Below, piece after piece: positions 43,981 to 53,267 of a stretch of 64,000 nucleotides of DNA. Position 1 is the stretch's first letter. Each line of letters starts with the position of its first letter. Origin of the DNA: JAPOVO01 sp026708165. GTDB taxonomy: Bacteria > Chloroflexota > UBA11872 > VXNJ01. The notes beneath the pieces were generated by a model. The model saw only the letters and a list, made by a program, of their open reading frames with translations, was not told the origin of the DNA and did not search any database. A program made the translations under genes and the position numbers. The stretch spans positions 744,001-808,000 of the forward strand of contig OZ242360.1 of NCBI GenBank assembly GCA_965208775.1, given 5' to 3'.

Positions 43981-45417
43981 TCAGCTTTTGACATCTCCAC
44001 AAGTACTAACGAGGCGCAGTTCCAGGATGTTATCCGTCCTGTCGGTGACCCTGTAACGGCTGTCAATCTCCAGGCCGCCGACCCAAACTACCCCGTTAGT
44101 TCCTGCCACGATGGGTATCCCGTCGCGTCGCCAGAAAGGGACACGACGCTGTATTTGAAACCTGCTTAGCGAGACGTCTCCTCTGCCGAGCGGGCGCAGC
44201 CGGTCGCCGCGGCGCCGCCCGCGAACTATTAGATGCTCTCCCACTGTTGCATAGTCCAGGTACGCCGTGTCTGGGGGCTTGACGGTGAGTGATTCCTTTA
44301 CCCATTGGACTTCGAGCCGGTCTTGGATGATGCGCGACTTCACCGCCATATCTAACCCAGGGATACACGTCACACCCGGCGCGTCTATCCGCACATCGCC
44401 GAGAACGCGCGGCGGCTCATGCTGTTCGCTCGTGAACAAAGCCGTGTCATACCCCCGCAGCACGTCAATCCCGCCCCCCATGCCCATGCGGCCGCCGCCT
44501 CGGGGCGAGAGACAGAAGTCCATTACCGCGTCGAGACGCGCCTTGTCTGGCGGTTGCGCTCTGCCGGACTCCATGGCCGCCCTACGAAGAACGAGCCGGA
44601 CGACATGGGGTGGAAGGTTGCGAAGGGCGGATCGGGAAACTTCGACCTGCCCCTCGCCCGAAGCTACGCGGACTGATTCGAGCGCGGTATCGGCGGCCCA
44701 ATCCAGGGCCGATGCATCCTCTGCAAACAGTTGGGCGTTTCTGGCTAGCACGGAATCGATTCCCGGCCATACACGGCGCAATTCTGGCATCACGTTGAGA
44801 CGCAGCCTGTTTCGATCGGCTATGGGTTCTGCGTTGGTGTGATCGGTGCGATAGGAGACCCCCCGTCGGCGGCAATATTCGAGGATGGCTCCGCGCGACA
44901 CGCCCAGGACTGGCCTGACCAAAGTGCCGCTTACTGATCGCATGGCGGCCGCGCCGGCGGTTCCCGCTCCCCGAAAAAGCCGCAGCAGCAACGTCTCGGC
45001 CTGATCTTCAAGATTATGAGCGACGGCGACGAATCTGCCGCCAACCCGCAGTCGCGTCCTTTCGAGAAAATCGTATCGCGCCCGTCGGGCTGCGTCCTCC
45101 ATCCCCTTCCCGCGCCGTCCGGCAATTTCGTTGGAACTCGCGGCTTCGATTACGACCGGAACTCCCAACTCCACGGCCATTTCCCGGACGAAATCAGCAT
45201 CATCCGCGCTCCTCTCTCGCAGCCTGTGGTCGAAGTGCGCAACGCATACATCGAATGCCAGCTCATGACGAAGATCGTCCGTGAGTTGGAGCAGCGCCGA
45301 TGAATCAGGTCCTCCGGAAACGGCCACGATAATGCGGTCGCCGGGTCTCACGCCCGCGTCTTCGACGTAGAAGCGACACACCTCGCGTTCGACGCTATCA
45401 GCCTTCAAGACCGCCAA
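43981..45417 (-). CDS. tilS: tRNA(Ile)-lysidine synthase TilS
   Basis: A 478-residue PP-loop ATPase that modifies C34 of tRNA-Ile(CAU) to lysidine. The PP-loop is IVAVSGGPDSSALLQL. HFDHRLRERSADDADFV and AVAHNLEDQAETLLLRLFRGAG are TilS-specific, as is the C-terminal RRRGDRLRPLGRGD region. TTG start at 45417, 18 bases after the dUTPase stop. The tilS-ftsH order is common in bacteria. Confidence 0.93.
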   Translation of the reverse strand: MAVLKADSVEREVCRFYVEDAGVRPGDRIIVAVSGGPDSSALLQLTDDLRHELAFDVCVAHFDHRLRERSADDADFVREMAVELGVPVVIEAASSNEIAGRRGKGMEDAARRARYDFLERTRLRVGGRFVAVAHNLEDQAETLLLRLFRGAGTAGAAAMRSVSGTLVRPVLGVSRGAILEYCRRRGVSYRTDHTNAEPIADRNRLRLNVMPELRRVWPGIDSVLARNAQLFAEDASALDWAADTALESVRVASGEGQVEVSRSALRNLPPHVVRLVLRRAAMESGRAQPPDKARLDAVMDFCLSPRGGGRMGMGGGIDVLRGYDTALFTSEQHEPPRVLGDVRIDAPGVTCIPGLDMAVKSRIIQDRLEVQWVKESLTVKPPDTAYLDYATVGEHLIVRGRRRGDRLRPLGRGDVSLSRFQIQRRVPFWRRDGIPIVAGTNGVVWVGGLEIDSRYRVTDRTDNILELRLVSTCGDVKS

Positions 45418-45435
45418 CCGGTGAAATGAGGAACT

Positions 45436-45924
45436 CTATCCGGTGCTCCCGAACCCTCCGCGAGTATCGCCGAACGCGGCTGTGTCCGGTTGCCACGACA
45501 CAGACTCTATTTTCACAAGGATCCCTTGGGCTATCCGCTCTCCGCGAGCGACCGTCACAGGCGCAGCGGTCGTATTCCAGACCTGCACTTTTATCTCGTC
45601 GCCATCGCCACGGTAGTCGGAGTCGATTATTCCAATTCCATGGGGAATCGCCAGTCCCGTGCGCCTGGGTGTGCTGCTACGAGCCGCGACGATCAAAGCG
45701 TAGCCTTCCGGCACTTCGACGATAACGTTTGCGGGGATCAACCCGAACTCTCCTGGCTGTATCGTCGTATCTTCCCGGGTAACCAAATCGAATCCCGCCG
45801 CTCCGCCAGTCTGGGGCCCGGGCAGCGGCAATTCCGGATCGATTTGCTTGATTTTGACCTGCAAAGGAGAGTTGCGTACGCCCCGGCGGCTGACTATCGC
45901 GGGCTGAAGAGGGCGTCCTTCCAC
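45436..45924 (-). CDS. dut: dUTP diphosphatase
   Basis: Hydrolyses dUTP to dUMP and PPi. All five trimeric dUTPase motifs are visible: AAGFDL, ARSSTPRR, GIIDSDYRGD, GERIAQ and the C-terminal RGGFGSTG (with D in DTRGGFG). The body of about 140 residues is normal. The frame opens with GTG at 45924 and adds about 20 residues before LQVKIKQIDPELPLP. A TTG later (LQVKIK) is also possible. Its 5' end overlaps the 3' end of the FtsB-like gene by 31 bases. Confidence 0.93.
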   Translation of the reverse strand: MEGRPLQPAIVSRRGVRNSPLQVKIKQIDPELPLPGPQTGGAAGFDLVTREDTTIQPGEFGLIPANVIVEVPEGYALIVAARSSTPRRTGLAIPHGIGIIDSDYRGDGDEIKVQVWNTTAAPVTVARGERIAQGILVKIESVSWQPDTAAFGDTRGGFGSTG

Positions 45925-46301
45925 GCTCTAATGTATCCGAAGTCCAGCAGTCCAGGGGGGCCCGGCGGTTCGGTATACACCGGAAGCGGCGAGCTTTCGG
46001 AGGGTCGATCGATCGGAAGCACGCCGTCGATCTCAAGACCGATCTCACCAGGCTCGGCAAGCATCAATTCTTGCTTGGCGGTCGCCATCACAAATCCGCT
46101 CGATCTGCGATATTCAAGCCGCTCTGCGAGCACCGCGTTTCGCCCGCGAGCCTCCTTGATCTGGGCTTCAAGCGACGCGATCCGTGCCTCTGCTCGGGAT
46201 CGCGCAGGTGAGGCTACCGACTGCGAAATCACAAGGAACATAACTCCGCAGAACAGCAAGACGACAGCGAAGCGGGCGGCTACGACCGCCAAGGGGGTCA
46301 C
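45894..46301 (-). CDS. FtsB/DivIC-like septum formation initiator protein
   Basis: A 135-residue bitopic protein with one N-terminal helix (FAVVLLFCGVMFLVIS) and a coiled-coil stretch (RAEARIASLEAQIKEARGRNAVLAERLEYRRSSGF), followed by ATAKQELMLAEPGEIGLEID. This layout is that of DivIC/FtsB cell-division proteins, ending with a Pro-rich tail. GTG start at 46301. It probably leads the dut-tilS-ftsH block. Homology was judged from layout, so the call is moderate. Confidence 0.68.
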   Translation of the reverse strand: MTPLAVVAARFAVVLLFCGVMFLVISQSVASPARSRAEARIASLEAQIKEARGRNAVLAERLEYRRSSGFVMATAKQELMLAEPGEIGLEIDGVLPIDRPSESSPLPVYTEPPGPPGLLDFGYIRAWKDALFSPR

Positions 46302-46402
46302 GACGACCCGTTCGAGACTTTGCTACAAAACACCCCCATCTCCGTACAGATTCTACAGGCCGCGCCAACGACTCAAGGAATTTGTAGGTCTTCCGAGTCA
46401 AG

Positions 46403-46615
46403 TTGACGCTGCGCACTCTCGAGGGCGCCCCCGACGAAGTCGTTGCCCGATTCCTCTGGTGGCCCAACCGAAAACAAGCTGTGCTCCGCTCCGGAAGCGC
46501 CGTTTTGCCGGCAGGCAGACGAAAACGCACATGCCTCAGGCTCGAATGTGGTTTACAGTTTGATGATTACTGTCCATCGGAAACCAAACGCTTTCTCGAA
46601 GGGATGTCTACTTGA
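46403..46615 (+). CDS. Possible small ORF overlapping the mnmA start
   Basis: A 70-residue frame (TTG start) whose stop TGA overlaps the TTG start of mnmA in a TTGA arrangement, the kind of overlap seen in real operons. The protein (DEVVARFLWWPN ... GLQFDDYCPSETKRFLEG) has no recognised motif and no clear ribosome site. It may be a chance frame in the 310-base ftsB-mnmA divergent gap, in which I otherwise see no feature. Confidence 0.2.
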   Translation: MTLRTLEGAPDEVVARFLWWPNRKQAVLRSGSAVLPAGRRKRTCLRLECGLQFDDYCPSETKRFLEGMST

Positions 46616-47760
46616 AAATGTCCGCCGGCGCCGGGCGCAGAGTCGCCGTCGCGATGAGCGGAGGCGTTGACAGCTCCGTTGCTGCGGCTTTGCTCGTAGA
46701 ACGCGGATTCGACGTTTTCGGCATCACTCTGGACATCTGGCCCGACCAGTCCGAGGGACCGGGCAGCAGGAACTGCTGCTCCCCCGAATCCCGAGACGAC
46801 GCGCGGCAGGTCGCCGAAATCTTGGGCATCCCGCACGAGGTAGTCGATCTCAAGGATCTGTTCGCCCGGTCGGTGATAGAGAACTTCGCCGGCAGTTACT
46901 TTGAGGGGCTCACTCCGAACCCTTGCATTGACTGCAACCGCTACATCAAGTTCGACGCCCTGGAGGATATCGCCCGCGAGGCGGGCGCCGGAGCCGTCGC
47001 CACCGGGCACTACGCGCGCATCGACGAGAGCGGACCGGATGGTCGCCGCAGACTATTGCGCGGCCGCGATAAGACCAAAGATCAGTCTTACGTCCTTTAC
47101 GTCCTCACTCAGGCCCAACTCGATAAGGCGATGTTCCCGCTGGGCGATCTTTCAAAGCAGGCAGTGCGGGCCAAAGCGGCTGAGCTTGGGCTGCCGGTAG
47201 CAGATAAGCCGGAGAGCATGGACATCTGTTTCGTCGCCGGAAACTACAGGTCATTTGCCCGAAGCTGGGCAGGTCGAACGGGCCGTAACGGACCGATTTT
47301 GGACATTGGGGGTGATCTGCTTGGAACGCACTCCGGAATCGAAAACTACACGGTCGGACAGCGGCGAGGACTCGGCATTGCCATCGGTGAACCCGCGTAC
47401 GTGTCCCACATCGACGTCGAACAAAACTCGATAACGGTCGGGCCCCGCGACGCGCTCTCACGGAATGAGTTTCAGGTCGAGGACGTGAACCTGGTGTCGG
47501 TCGAAAGGGTGACCACCGGCACCAAAGCCGGTGTGAAAGTCCGCTCGCGAATGCCCGAACTCCCGGCCCGGCTCTTCCCGAACGGCGACGCAGGACTAAC
47601 CGTGGTCACCGACGAGCCGGCGTGGGCGGTTGCGCCCGGTCAGGCGGCTGTGTTTTATGACGGCGATGTCGTCGTCTGCGGGGGACGCGTCTCCAGATCG
47701 GCGCAGCCCTTAGAAGAACCGGTGGCAACTCTCACTGGATCACACCCGCCCGGCGCTTAG
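46612..47760 (+). CDS. mnmA: tRNA-specific 2-thiouridylase MnmA
   Basis: A 382-residue enzyme that thiolates U34 of tRNAs for Lys, Glu and Gln. The PP-loop is VAVAMSGGVDSSVAAALL. NPCIDCNRYIKFDAL has the catalytic Cys, and MDICFVAGNYRSF has the second Cys. The central HYARID and KTKDQSYVLYVL segments and a C-terminal beta-barrel (YVSHIDVEQNSITVG) complete it. TTG start at 46612 with GAAGGG eight bases upstream; ATG at 46618 is the alternative. Confidence 0.94.
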   Translation: MKMSAGAGRRVAVAMSGGVDSSVAAALLVERGFDVFGITLDIWPDQSEGPGSRNCCSPESRDDARQVAEILGIPHEVVDLKDLFARSVIENFAGSYFEGLTPNPCIDCNRYIKFDALEDIAREAGAGAVATGHYARIDESGPDGRRRLLRGRDKTKDQSYVLYVLTQAQLDKAMFPLGDLSKQAVRAKAAELGLPVADKPESMDICFVAGNYRSFARSWAGRTGRNGPILDIGGDLLGTHSGIENYTVGQRRGLGIAIGEPAYVSHIDVEQNSITVGPRDALSRNEFQVEDVNLVSVERVTTGTKAGVKVRSRMPELPARLFPNGDAGLTVVTDEPAWAVAPGQAAVFYDGDVVVCGGRVSRSAQPLEEPVATLTGSHPPGA

Positions 47761-47785
47761 CCGCCGGCCACCTTCGTTTGTGGAA

Positions 47786-48451
47786 TTAGCTGAAGAACCG
47801 GTACTTGATAAGCCCCCACAAGCTGTGCGGACCATCGATCCAGGGTATGAGCTTCCGCTCCAGCCTCGGATAGTAGGAAACCGGAACCTGCATGATCTCT
47901 TGCCGGGACTTGAGCAATTTGGCGGTTATCTCGACTTCGATATCGAACCTGTCGGCTTGCAGATCTAGGGATCGCATCAATTCAATGTCAACCATCTTGT
48001 AGCAGGTTTCCATGTCTTTCAGGCGCGAACCGTACAAGAAGTTCGTAGCCAATGTGAGGAATTGATTCCCCAGGCGGCGAATCCACTCCTGATCACTCAG
48101 ATCTCGAAATCCGTATACGACTTTCGTCCTGCCTTGCTCAATCGGCTCGATCATGGCGGGCAAGTCGCTCGGTGAATATTCGAGATCGGCATCCTGAATC
48201 ACGACCACGTCGCCTGTAGCGACCCCCAAAGCGGTCCGGACTGCCGCCCCTTTCCCGCGGTTTTCAGGGTGAGTAACTACTACGACGTCGTCGATATCGA
48301 GTCCCGCTAGCACTTCCGCGGTTCCATCGGTCGAGTGATCGTCAACGACGATCACCTCCATCTCCAGCGGCACCGCACTGACGCGATTGAGGAGCTCTCC
48401 GACTGAGTCGCGTTCGTTGAATACCGGTATCAAGACCGAGACCTTCGACAC
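47786..48451 (-). CDS. Family 2 glycosyltransferase
   Basis: A 221-residue GT-A enzyme: KVSVLIPVFNERDSVGEL, VIVVDDHSTDGTAEVL, the metal site IQDADLEYSPSDL, and NRGKGAAVRTAL, as in DPM1-like or DPG-synthase-like proteins. No membrane helix. GTG start at 48451, six bases after the stop of a second glycosyltransferase. Donor and acceptor unknown; likely polyprenyl-phosphate or glycan related. Confidence 0.88.
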   Translation of the reverse strand: MSKVSVLIPVFNERDSVGELLNRVSAVPLEMEVIVVDDHSTDGTAEVLAGLDIDDVVVVTHPENRGKGAAVRTALGVATGDVVVIQDADLEYSPSDLPAMIEPIEQGRTKVVYGFRDLSDQEWIRRLGNQFLTLATNFLYGSRLKDMETCYKMVDIELMRSLDLQADRFDIEVEITAKLLKSRQEIMQVPVSYYPRLERKLIPWIDGPHSLWGLIKYRFFS

Positions 48452-48457
48452 GATGGA

Positions 48458-49165
48458 CTACCGAAGCCTTCGCCAGTAGACCAGGAGCTCGTGGAACGCT
48501 TTGACTATGACCAGCAGATTGGCTCCGGTAGATGCTCCGACCGCTCTGGGGTAGTGGTTAACCCCGATTTGTCCGATCCGGAAACCGGCCTTCTTGGCCT
48601 TAGCCAGAAGCTCTGTCGAGATGAACGCTCCGTCGGACTCGAGCTCAAGACTCTGAACCACTTCCCTTCTGAATAGTTTGAACCCGCAGTCGAGGTCCTT
48701 CGGCCAAACGCCGAACAGAACGCCCATCAACGTCGACCACGCCCGCGCATTGAGCGTCCGGTGCCAGGCGTCGGCGCGGCTGATGCGGTAGCCAATAACC
48801 ATGTCATTCTCGTCAATGGCGTCCAGCAGCAGCGAAATCTCGGCGGGATCGAACTGCCCGTCCCCGTCCGCGAATGCGACAAGATCGAGTTTCGCCGAGC
48901 CAAAGCCGGTCCGCAGCGCCGCTCCATAGCCGCGGTTCTGCGGATGCGAAACGCACCTAACGCGAGTATCGCTCGACGCAATCCCCTCTGCGATTTCACG
49001 CGTGCGGTCAGCGCTGCCATCGTTAACAAGAATCACCTCGAATTCGCATCCAAGGTTCTCTAGCGCAGCGACGGCGCGGGTCGCCGTGGAACCAACATTC
49101 GCCTCTTCGTTGAAGAGCGGAAAGAACATCGAAATCGACGGGCTAGCGCCGGATTCCCTATTCAA
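48458..49165 (-). CDS. Family 2 glycosyltransferase
   Basis: A 235-residue paralogue of the gene after it: ISMFFPLFNEEANVGSTA, VILVNDGSADRTREIAEG, NRGYGAALRTGFGSAKLDLVAFADGDGQFDPAEI, and CGFKLFRREVV. No membrane helix. TTG start at 49165. The pair probably acts in one glycan pathway. Divergent from citrate synthase across a 496-base gap. Confidence 0.87.
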   Translation of the reverse strand: MNRESGASPSISMFFPLFNEEANVGSTATRAVAALENLGCEFEVILVNDGSADRTREIAEGIASSDTRVRCVSHPQNRGYGAALRTGFGSAKLDLVAFADGDGQFDPAEISLLLDAIDENDMVIGYRISRADAWHRTLNARAWSTLMGVLFGVWPKDLDCGFKLFRREVVQSLELESDGAFISTELLAKAKKAGFRIGQIGVNHYPRAVGASTGANLLVIVKAFHELLVYWRRLR

Positions 49166-49661
49166 GATCGATTGCTGCTACCTTTCGACCGCCCGAACTG
49201 TGTGGAAGCCAGAAAGATAGTAACCGCAACTCCTCCACTAAGCGCCCGCCGTTGGTCTCCAGCCCGAGTCGTGCAGAACTCCCATATCGAAACACGACTT
49301 CGGTTCCCGTCGTCGGGGCGCGGCGAAGTACAGCCCGCCCATTCGCAGACGGCAAAACCGGTGCAACCTCGCGCATTCTCCCGCATGATTCGCTCGAAAT
49401 CCGCCAACTCACGGGCCGTCTGACAGTTAGACTTATATTGACGCAGTGCGCATGCGTCGGGCGACTTGAAGTGCGTCGCGCGATTGTGGATGATCTTGGT
49501 TCAAGAATCTGGACGGTCGCTGCGACGGTCAGGTGCCGCGAACGCGGACCCGTCCGGATGCAAGTTGCGCCGTGCAAGTTTGTCAATGGCAAGATGCCCA
49601 GCCCAATGGGGCGCAAACTGGCTATCTAAAGTGGGCTCTATGAAGAGCCGTGGGAGTGACG
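49166..49661. other. Divergent intergenic region, with leader hairpin before citrate synthase
   Basis: No gene supported in 496 bases. At 49634-49649 a GGCTCT / AGAGCC inverted repeat (4-base loop) sits directly before the GGGAG ribosome site (49652-49656) of citrate synthase. It could mask or expose the ribosome site, or simply be a 5' stabiliser. Confidence 0.4.
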
Positions 49662-50942
49662 ATGAGCGCGCGAATTTCACTGAACGGCACTGATCTTGAC
49701 CTTGCCATCGTAGAGGGGAGCGAAGGCGAGCTTGCGGTAGATGTAACCAAGCTCAGGGCTCAGACCGGTTTCGTAACCATCGACCCCGGATACTCGAACA
49801 CCGCGGCCGCCAGGAGCGCAATTACCTTCATCGACGGCGAACAGGGAATCCTCAAGCACCGGGGTATCCCCATCCAGGAGCTGGCGGAGCAGTCCAGTTT
49901 CCTGGAGACCGCTTACCTCCTCATCAACGGAGACTTGCCAACCAAATCGGAGCTGGACAGCTTCGTCGGCAGGATCACCCGCCACACGATGCTGCACGAG
50001 CAGCTGTATCGGTTTTACGAAGGATTTCCCCAGCAGGCTCACCCAATGGCCGTCTGTTCGGCAGTCGTCTCCGCGCTCTCCGCGTTCTATCCCGAATTTC
50101 TCGATCCCAGAACCCCCAACCAGGTCGACGCGGCGATAATCCGCCTTTTGGCCAAGCTGCCTACCATCGCGTCGCTTTCCTACAAGCACGCAATAGGTCA
50201 GCCCCCGATCTATCCGAACAACAGCCTGGACTACGCTTCAAACTTCCTGCGAATGATGTTCGCAACGCCCGCCGAGGAGTACGTCGTCAACGACGTGGTG
50301 GCGCGGGCGCTGGATCTGATCTTCATACTTCACGCCGACCACGAGCAGAACTGCTCCACCTCGACGGTTCGCCTGGTAGGCAGCTCGCTGGCAAACGCTT
50401 TCGCGTCTATCTCGGCCGGAATCAACGCTCTATGGGGACCGCTGCACGGCGGCGCCAACCAGAAGGTTATCGAGATGCTCGAGAGCATCGAGGCTGGCGA
50501 GGGTAGCGCCCAAGACTTCGTCAACAGGGCCAAAGATCGATCCACCGGTACGCGCCTGATGGGCTTCGGACACGCCGTTTACAAGTCCCACGACCCCCGT
50601 GCCGGCATCCTCAAGAACACTTGCCACGAAGTCATAGCGGAGCTGGGAGTCACCAGCAGGCTTCTTGACATAGCGATGGACCTCGAAGAAATCGCGTTGA
50701 GCGACGAATACTTCATTTCGCGGCGGCTATACCCGAACGTGGACTTTTACTCGGGCGTCATCATGAATGCGATAGGGATTCCCGAGAACATGTTCACGGT
50801 CATTTTCGCCATCGGCAGATTGCCGGGCTGGATCGCTCACTGGAAAGAGATGCACGAGGATGCCGACTTTAAGATCGGCCGTCCACGGCAGATATACGTC
50901 GGTCCGACCGACCGGTCGTTTGTGCCGATCGAGGATCGCTAG
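49662..50942 (+). CDS. gltA: Citrate synthase
   Basis: A 426-residue type II citrate synthase condensing oxaloacetate and acetyl-CoA. FVTIDPGYSNTAAARSAITFIDGEQGILKHRGIPI is the typical start. HADHEQNCSTSTVRL and GPLHGGANQKVIEML carry the first catalytic His. FGHAVYKSHDPRAGIL carries the second His, and PNVDFYSG the Asp region. The ATG at 49662 has GGGAG about 5 bases before it; the ORF also opens 4 codons earlier. Homologues using propionyl-CoA (methylcitrate synthase) cannot be excluded. Confidence 0.94.
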   Translation: MSARISLNGTDLDLAIVEGSEGELAVDVTKLRAQTGFVTIDPGYSNTAAARSAITFIDGEQGILKHRGIPIQELAEQSSFLETAYLLINGDLPTKSELDSFVGRITRHTMLHEQLYRFYEGFPQQAHPMAVCSAVVSALSAFYPEFLDPRTPNQVDAAIIRLLAKLPTIASLSYKHAIGQPPIYPNNSLDYASNFLRMMFATPAEEYVVNDVVARALDLIFILHADHEQNCSTSTVRLVGSSLANAFASISAGINALWGPLHGGANQKVIEMLESIEAGEGSAQDFVNRAKDRSTGTRLMGFGHAVYKSHDPRAGILKNTCHEVIAELGVTSRLLDIAMDLEEIALSDEYFISRRLYPNVDFYSGVIMNAIGIPENMFTVIFAIGRLPGWIAHWKEMHEDADFKIGRPRQIYVGPTDRSFVPIEDR

Positions 50943-50972
50943 GTCCAAGCACAGCCGGACCCTAACTAGAGG

Positions 50973-51599
50973 CTAGGGCGCGTTCTCCGGTCCTTTGTCA
51001 ACGAGGTCCCGGTAGAACCGCTCAACACGGGCGGCATCGAGCGAGTCCAGGTCCTCCTGCCAACCCCACGCCAGCAGCGTGTAGTCCGTGGGCGCGTCCT
51101 CGTACGGTGCAGCTAACAGCTTTACCTCGCCGAATGCCCCCGCCGGTAGGTTCTCATAAACAGGTTCGATCTCCGCCGCTTTCGCATCGCAGTCGTCATC
51201 ACACTTGAACAACAGAACGATGGCGCCGTGTTCCAGATTGTGCACCCACGCGCCAACCGGGACCTCGGTCGAGTAGACGCCATACCGAGCTTGGGCGACG
51301 TAATGAGGGCCGGACGATGGCGGCGTATGTCTATAGCTGATGCGCGTGCCCGGCGGCACGTGGTCCCGGCCTTCATCTTCGACTGGATATCTTTGGGATA
51401 CTGTTTGCTCCACTTCTGCCGTCTCGGCGGGTACCTGGCTGATCGCGAAAGTCACCGCCGCCGCAATTCCGCCGGCCACAATCCCCAGTGCAATCACTCG
51501 AATCAGCCACTTTCGCCGCGCGGCGCTCCGTCGTTGCGCCCGGCGGCGTTCCTTAGCCATCTTTCGCCGATCACGCTTGGACAGTCTCGGTTCAGGCAT
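50973..51599 (-). CDS. DUF3105 domain-containing membrane-anchored protein
   Basis: About 208 residues: a very basic N-terminus (RDRRKMAKERRRAQRRSAARRKW), one helix (VIALGIVAGGIAAAVTFAIS), then an outward domain with the DUF3105 blocks PPSSGPHYVAQARYG and VHNLEHGAIVLLFKCDDDCDAK. Function unknown. The frame opens at 51683; the ATG at 51599 (MPEPRLSKRD) was taken because the family part starts there. Confidence 0.75.
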   Translation of the reverse strand: MPEPRLSKRDRRKMAKERRRAQRRSAARRKWLIRVIALGIVAGGIAAAVTFAISQVPAETAEVEQTVSQRYPVEDEGRDHVPPGTRISYRHTPPSSGPHYVAQARYGVYSTEVPVGAWVHNLEHGAIVLLFKCDDDCDAKAAEIEPVYENLPAGAFGEVKLLAAPYEDAPTDYTLLAWGWQEDLDSLDAARVERFYRDLVDKGPENAP

Positions 51600-51840
51600 T
51601 ACGGAAGCTCTTTCATTAACCTCAGAATCTCTTAGTGCGTGTTCACTGCGGGTTAAGAATATCTTCGGCCGAAGAGCCTCCACGGTGCCAATGACCGAAA
51701 ATCAACCGGCGCGTTAGTTTCAACCGAAACCTTTTGGGGGGTGCCGACGAACCGTTGAGAAGCCACCACGCGATTCCCCTGCCGTCTCGTCGATCACCGA
51801 TAGCCGATGCGCCGCCGCGGTCCGCCTTGACGCCGGTTAG

Positions 51841-52899
51841 CTAGTTGTCGGGTGCCGTAATCCGAATCGGGCTGGCGCCCTGCAATTGCAACCGTGCTAG
51901 GCGGGCCCTCTGTGCCAGATCGGTGCCGGGCACCAGCTCTTCGACTTTTCGCAAGTCTTCCATCGCTTCCACGCGGCGCTCGGTGGCCAAATAAAGGCCG
52001 CTGCGGATCCAGTATGCGAATGGATCCTGATTGTTGACCTCGATGGCATTCGAAACATTTTCGATTGCCTTGCCGTATTCACCCCTCTTCTCCTGCGTGA
52101 GTGCCAGCACGAGGTACGCACGCGCCTTCAGGTCGTCGGATGCCAGCTCGACCGCCCTGTCGGCGAGCACGACGGCTCTGTTCAGGTCACGAATCGAGTC
52201 AGCGGCAAACAGTTCCGCGGCAGCCATGTGAACCCACGCATCGTCGGGATATTGCTCCAGCAGCAAGTCCATGGCGTCTACCGCATCGCCGATCCGCCCC
52301 ACGGTTGCAAGCTCGTACGCCTCCGCGATGCCCCGGTTTCGATCGTTGACCTCGGTTTGCCTCTGAGCGAACGCCAGCGAAAAGGTCAACCCCACCGATA
52401 TGACCGCTACGACAATCCCCGTAACGATTTTTCCCTCGCCTCCCCGGCCTAGGATCAGAACCAGGATGGACAATAGGAGAAGCCCCTGCCCAACCGGGTA
52501 AGCGATCGGATCCCCGAAGACGATTACTGCGACTGTGAACCAGGCGATCCCGGCAACCCCACGCCCGATCGTTAGAACCCGAGTGCGTAAGCTCGGAGAC
52601 CGCGACATCCATACGAGACCCAGGTCGGCCGCCAGAAAGGCCAGAATCACCCACGGGAATTCTCCCAAAATGGCGAGCCCTAGCAGTGCCCACAGGATGT
52701 CGGCCCCTACCAGGATCAGCGTAGCCACCGAGAGTGCTATGGCCGCGTCTTGCGCAAGGTCCCGTTCTCTGATTTCCTCCTCGGTAGGCGGGTGGAACAA
52801 GTCGGTGTTGGCCTTGACTATCGCGTCTCCTCCTCCACCTCCGCGACCAGCGGATCGGGCAAACGCGAAGTCCGAGACTCTTAGGCTTAGTGCAAACAT
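51841..52899 (-). CDS. TPR-repeat membrane protein
   Basis: About 352 residues. After a Gly-rich N-terminus come about six membrane helices (AALSV/ILVGADILWALLGLAIL, FPWVILAFLAADLGLVW, and others) and then a helical tail with TPR-like repeats. DAMDLLLEQYPDDAWVHMAAAELF, AVVLADRAVELASDDLKARAYLVLAL and AIENVSNAIEVNNQDPFAYWIRSGLYL each show the W/A-L-x-Y/F spacing. Probably a scaffold on the inner membrane. Frame opens at 52908 (TTG); ATG 52899 chosen. Confidence 0.65.
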   Translation of the reverse strand: MFALSLRVSDFAFARSAGRGGGGGDAIVKANTDLFHPPTEEEIRERDLAQDAAIALSVATLILVGADILWALLGLAILGEFPWVILAFLAADLGLVWMSRSPSLRTRVLTIGRGVAGIAWFTVAVIVFGDPIAYPVGQGLLLLSILVLILGRGGEGKIVTGIVVAVISVGLTFSLAFAQRQTEVNDRNRGIAEAYELATVGRIGDAVDAMDLLLEQYPDDAWVHMAAAELFAADSIRDLNRAVVLADRAVELASDDLKARAYLVLALTQEKRGEYGKAIENVSNAIEVNNQDPFAYWIRSGLYLATERRVEAMEDLRKVEELVPGTDLAQRARLARLQLQGASPIRITAPDN

Positions 52900-53267
52900 T
52901 TCAAACAAAAGCGTGTACTGTCAGACGGGCTCGAGCAGGCATTCTCGGTCGAGACCACGGAGCCGCGACCGTTAGATCGATTCTACACGCGTACGCCCCG
53001 ACTGGGACGTTTCTCTCCAGTGTCGCACTCGCAACTCCGCACCCTCGACATGCAATACGGTGGTTTTGGAGCACCACCCCGCGCACAGCGGACGAGTAAC
53101 TGCCAGAGTACCTAACGGCCGATATCGTTTCTTCGACCGCGCCCCTGAGTCCATCACTCACGCGGGAGAGAGGGCGTCTTGGAGCAATTCACGATAGAAC
53201 GCCGGCGGCGGAACCGACTTTTACCGGCAAGCACAGAAAACGCTTCTACAGTGAACGCCTCACGGCC
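52900..53267. other. Intergenic region before the BNR gene pair
   Basis: About 368 bases without a supported gene. A GGTGGT / ACCACC hairpin (53059-53078, 8-base loop) is present but lacks a T-tract. Nothing else is recognised. Confidence 0.35.

Noticed and set aside
45490..46563. 357-residue plus-strand frame over dut and the FtsB-like gene
   Set aside because: It is antisense to a dUTPase with all five motifs and has no domain of its own.
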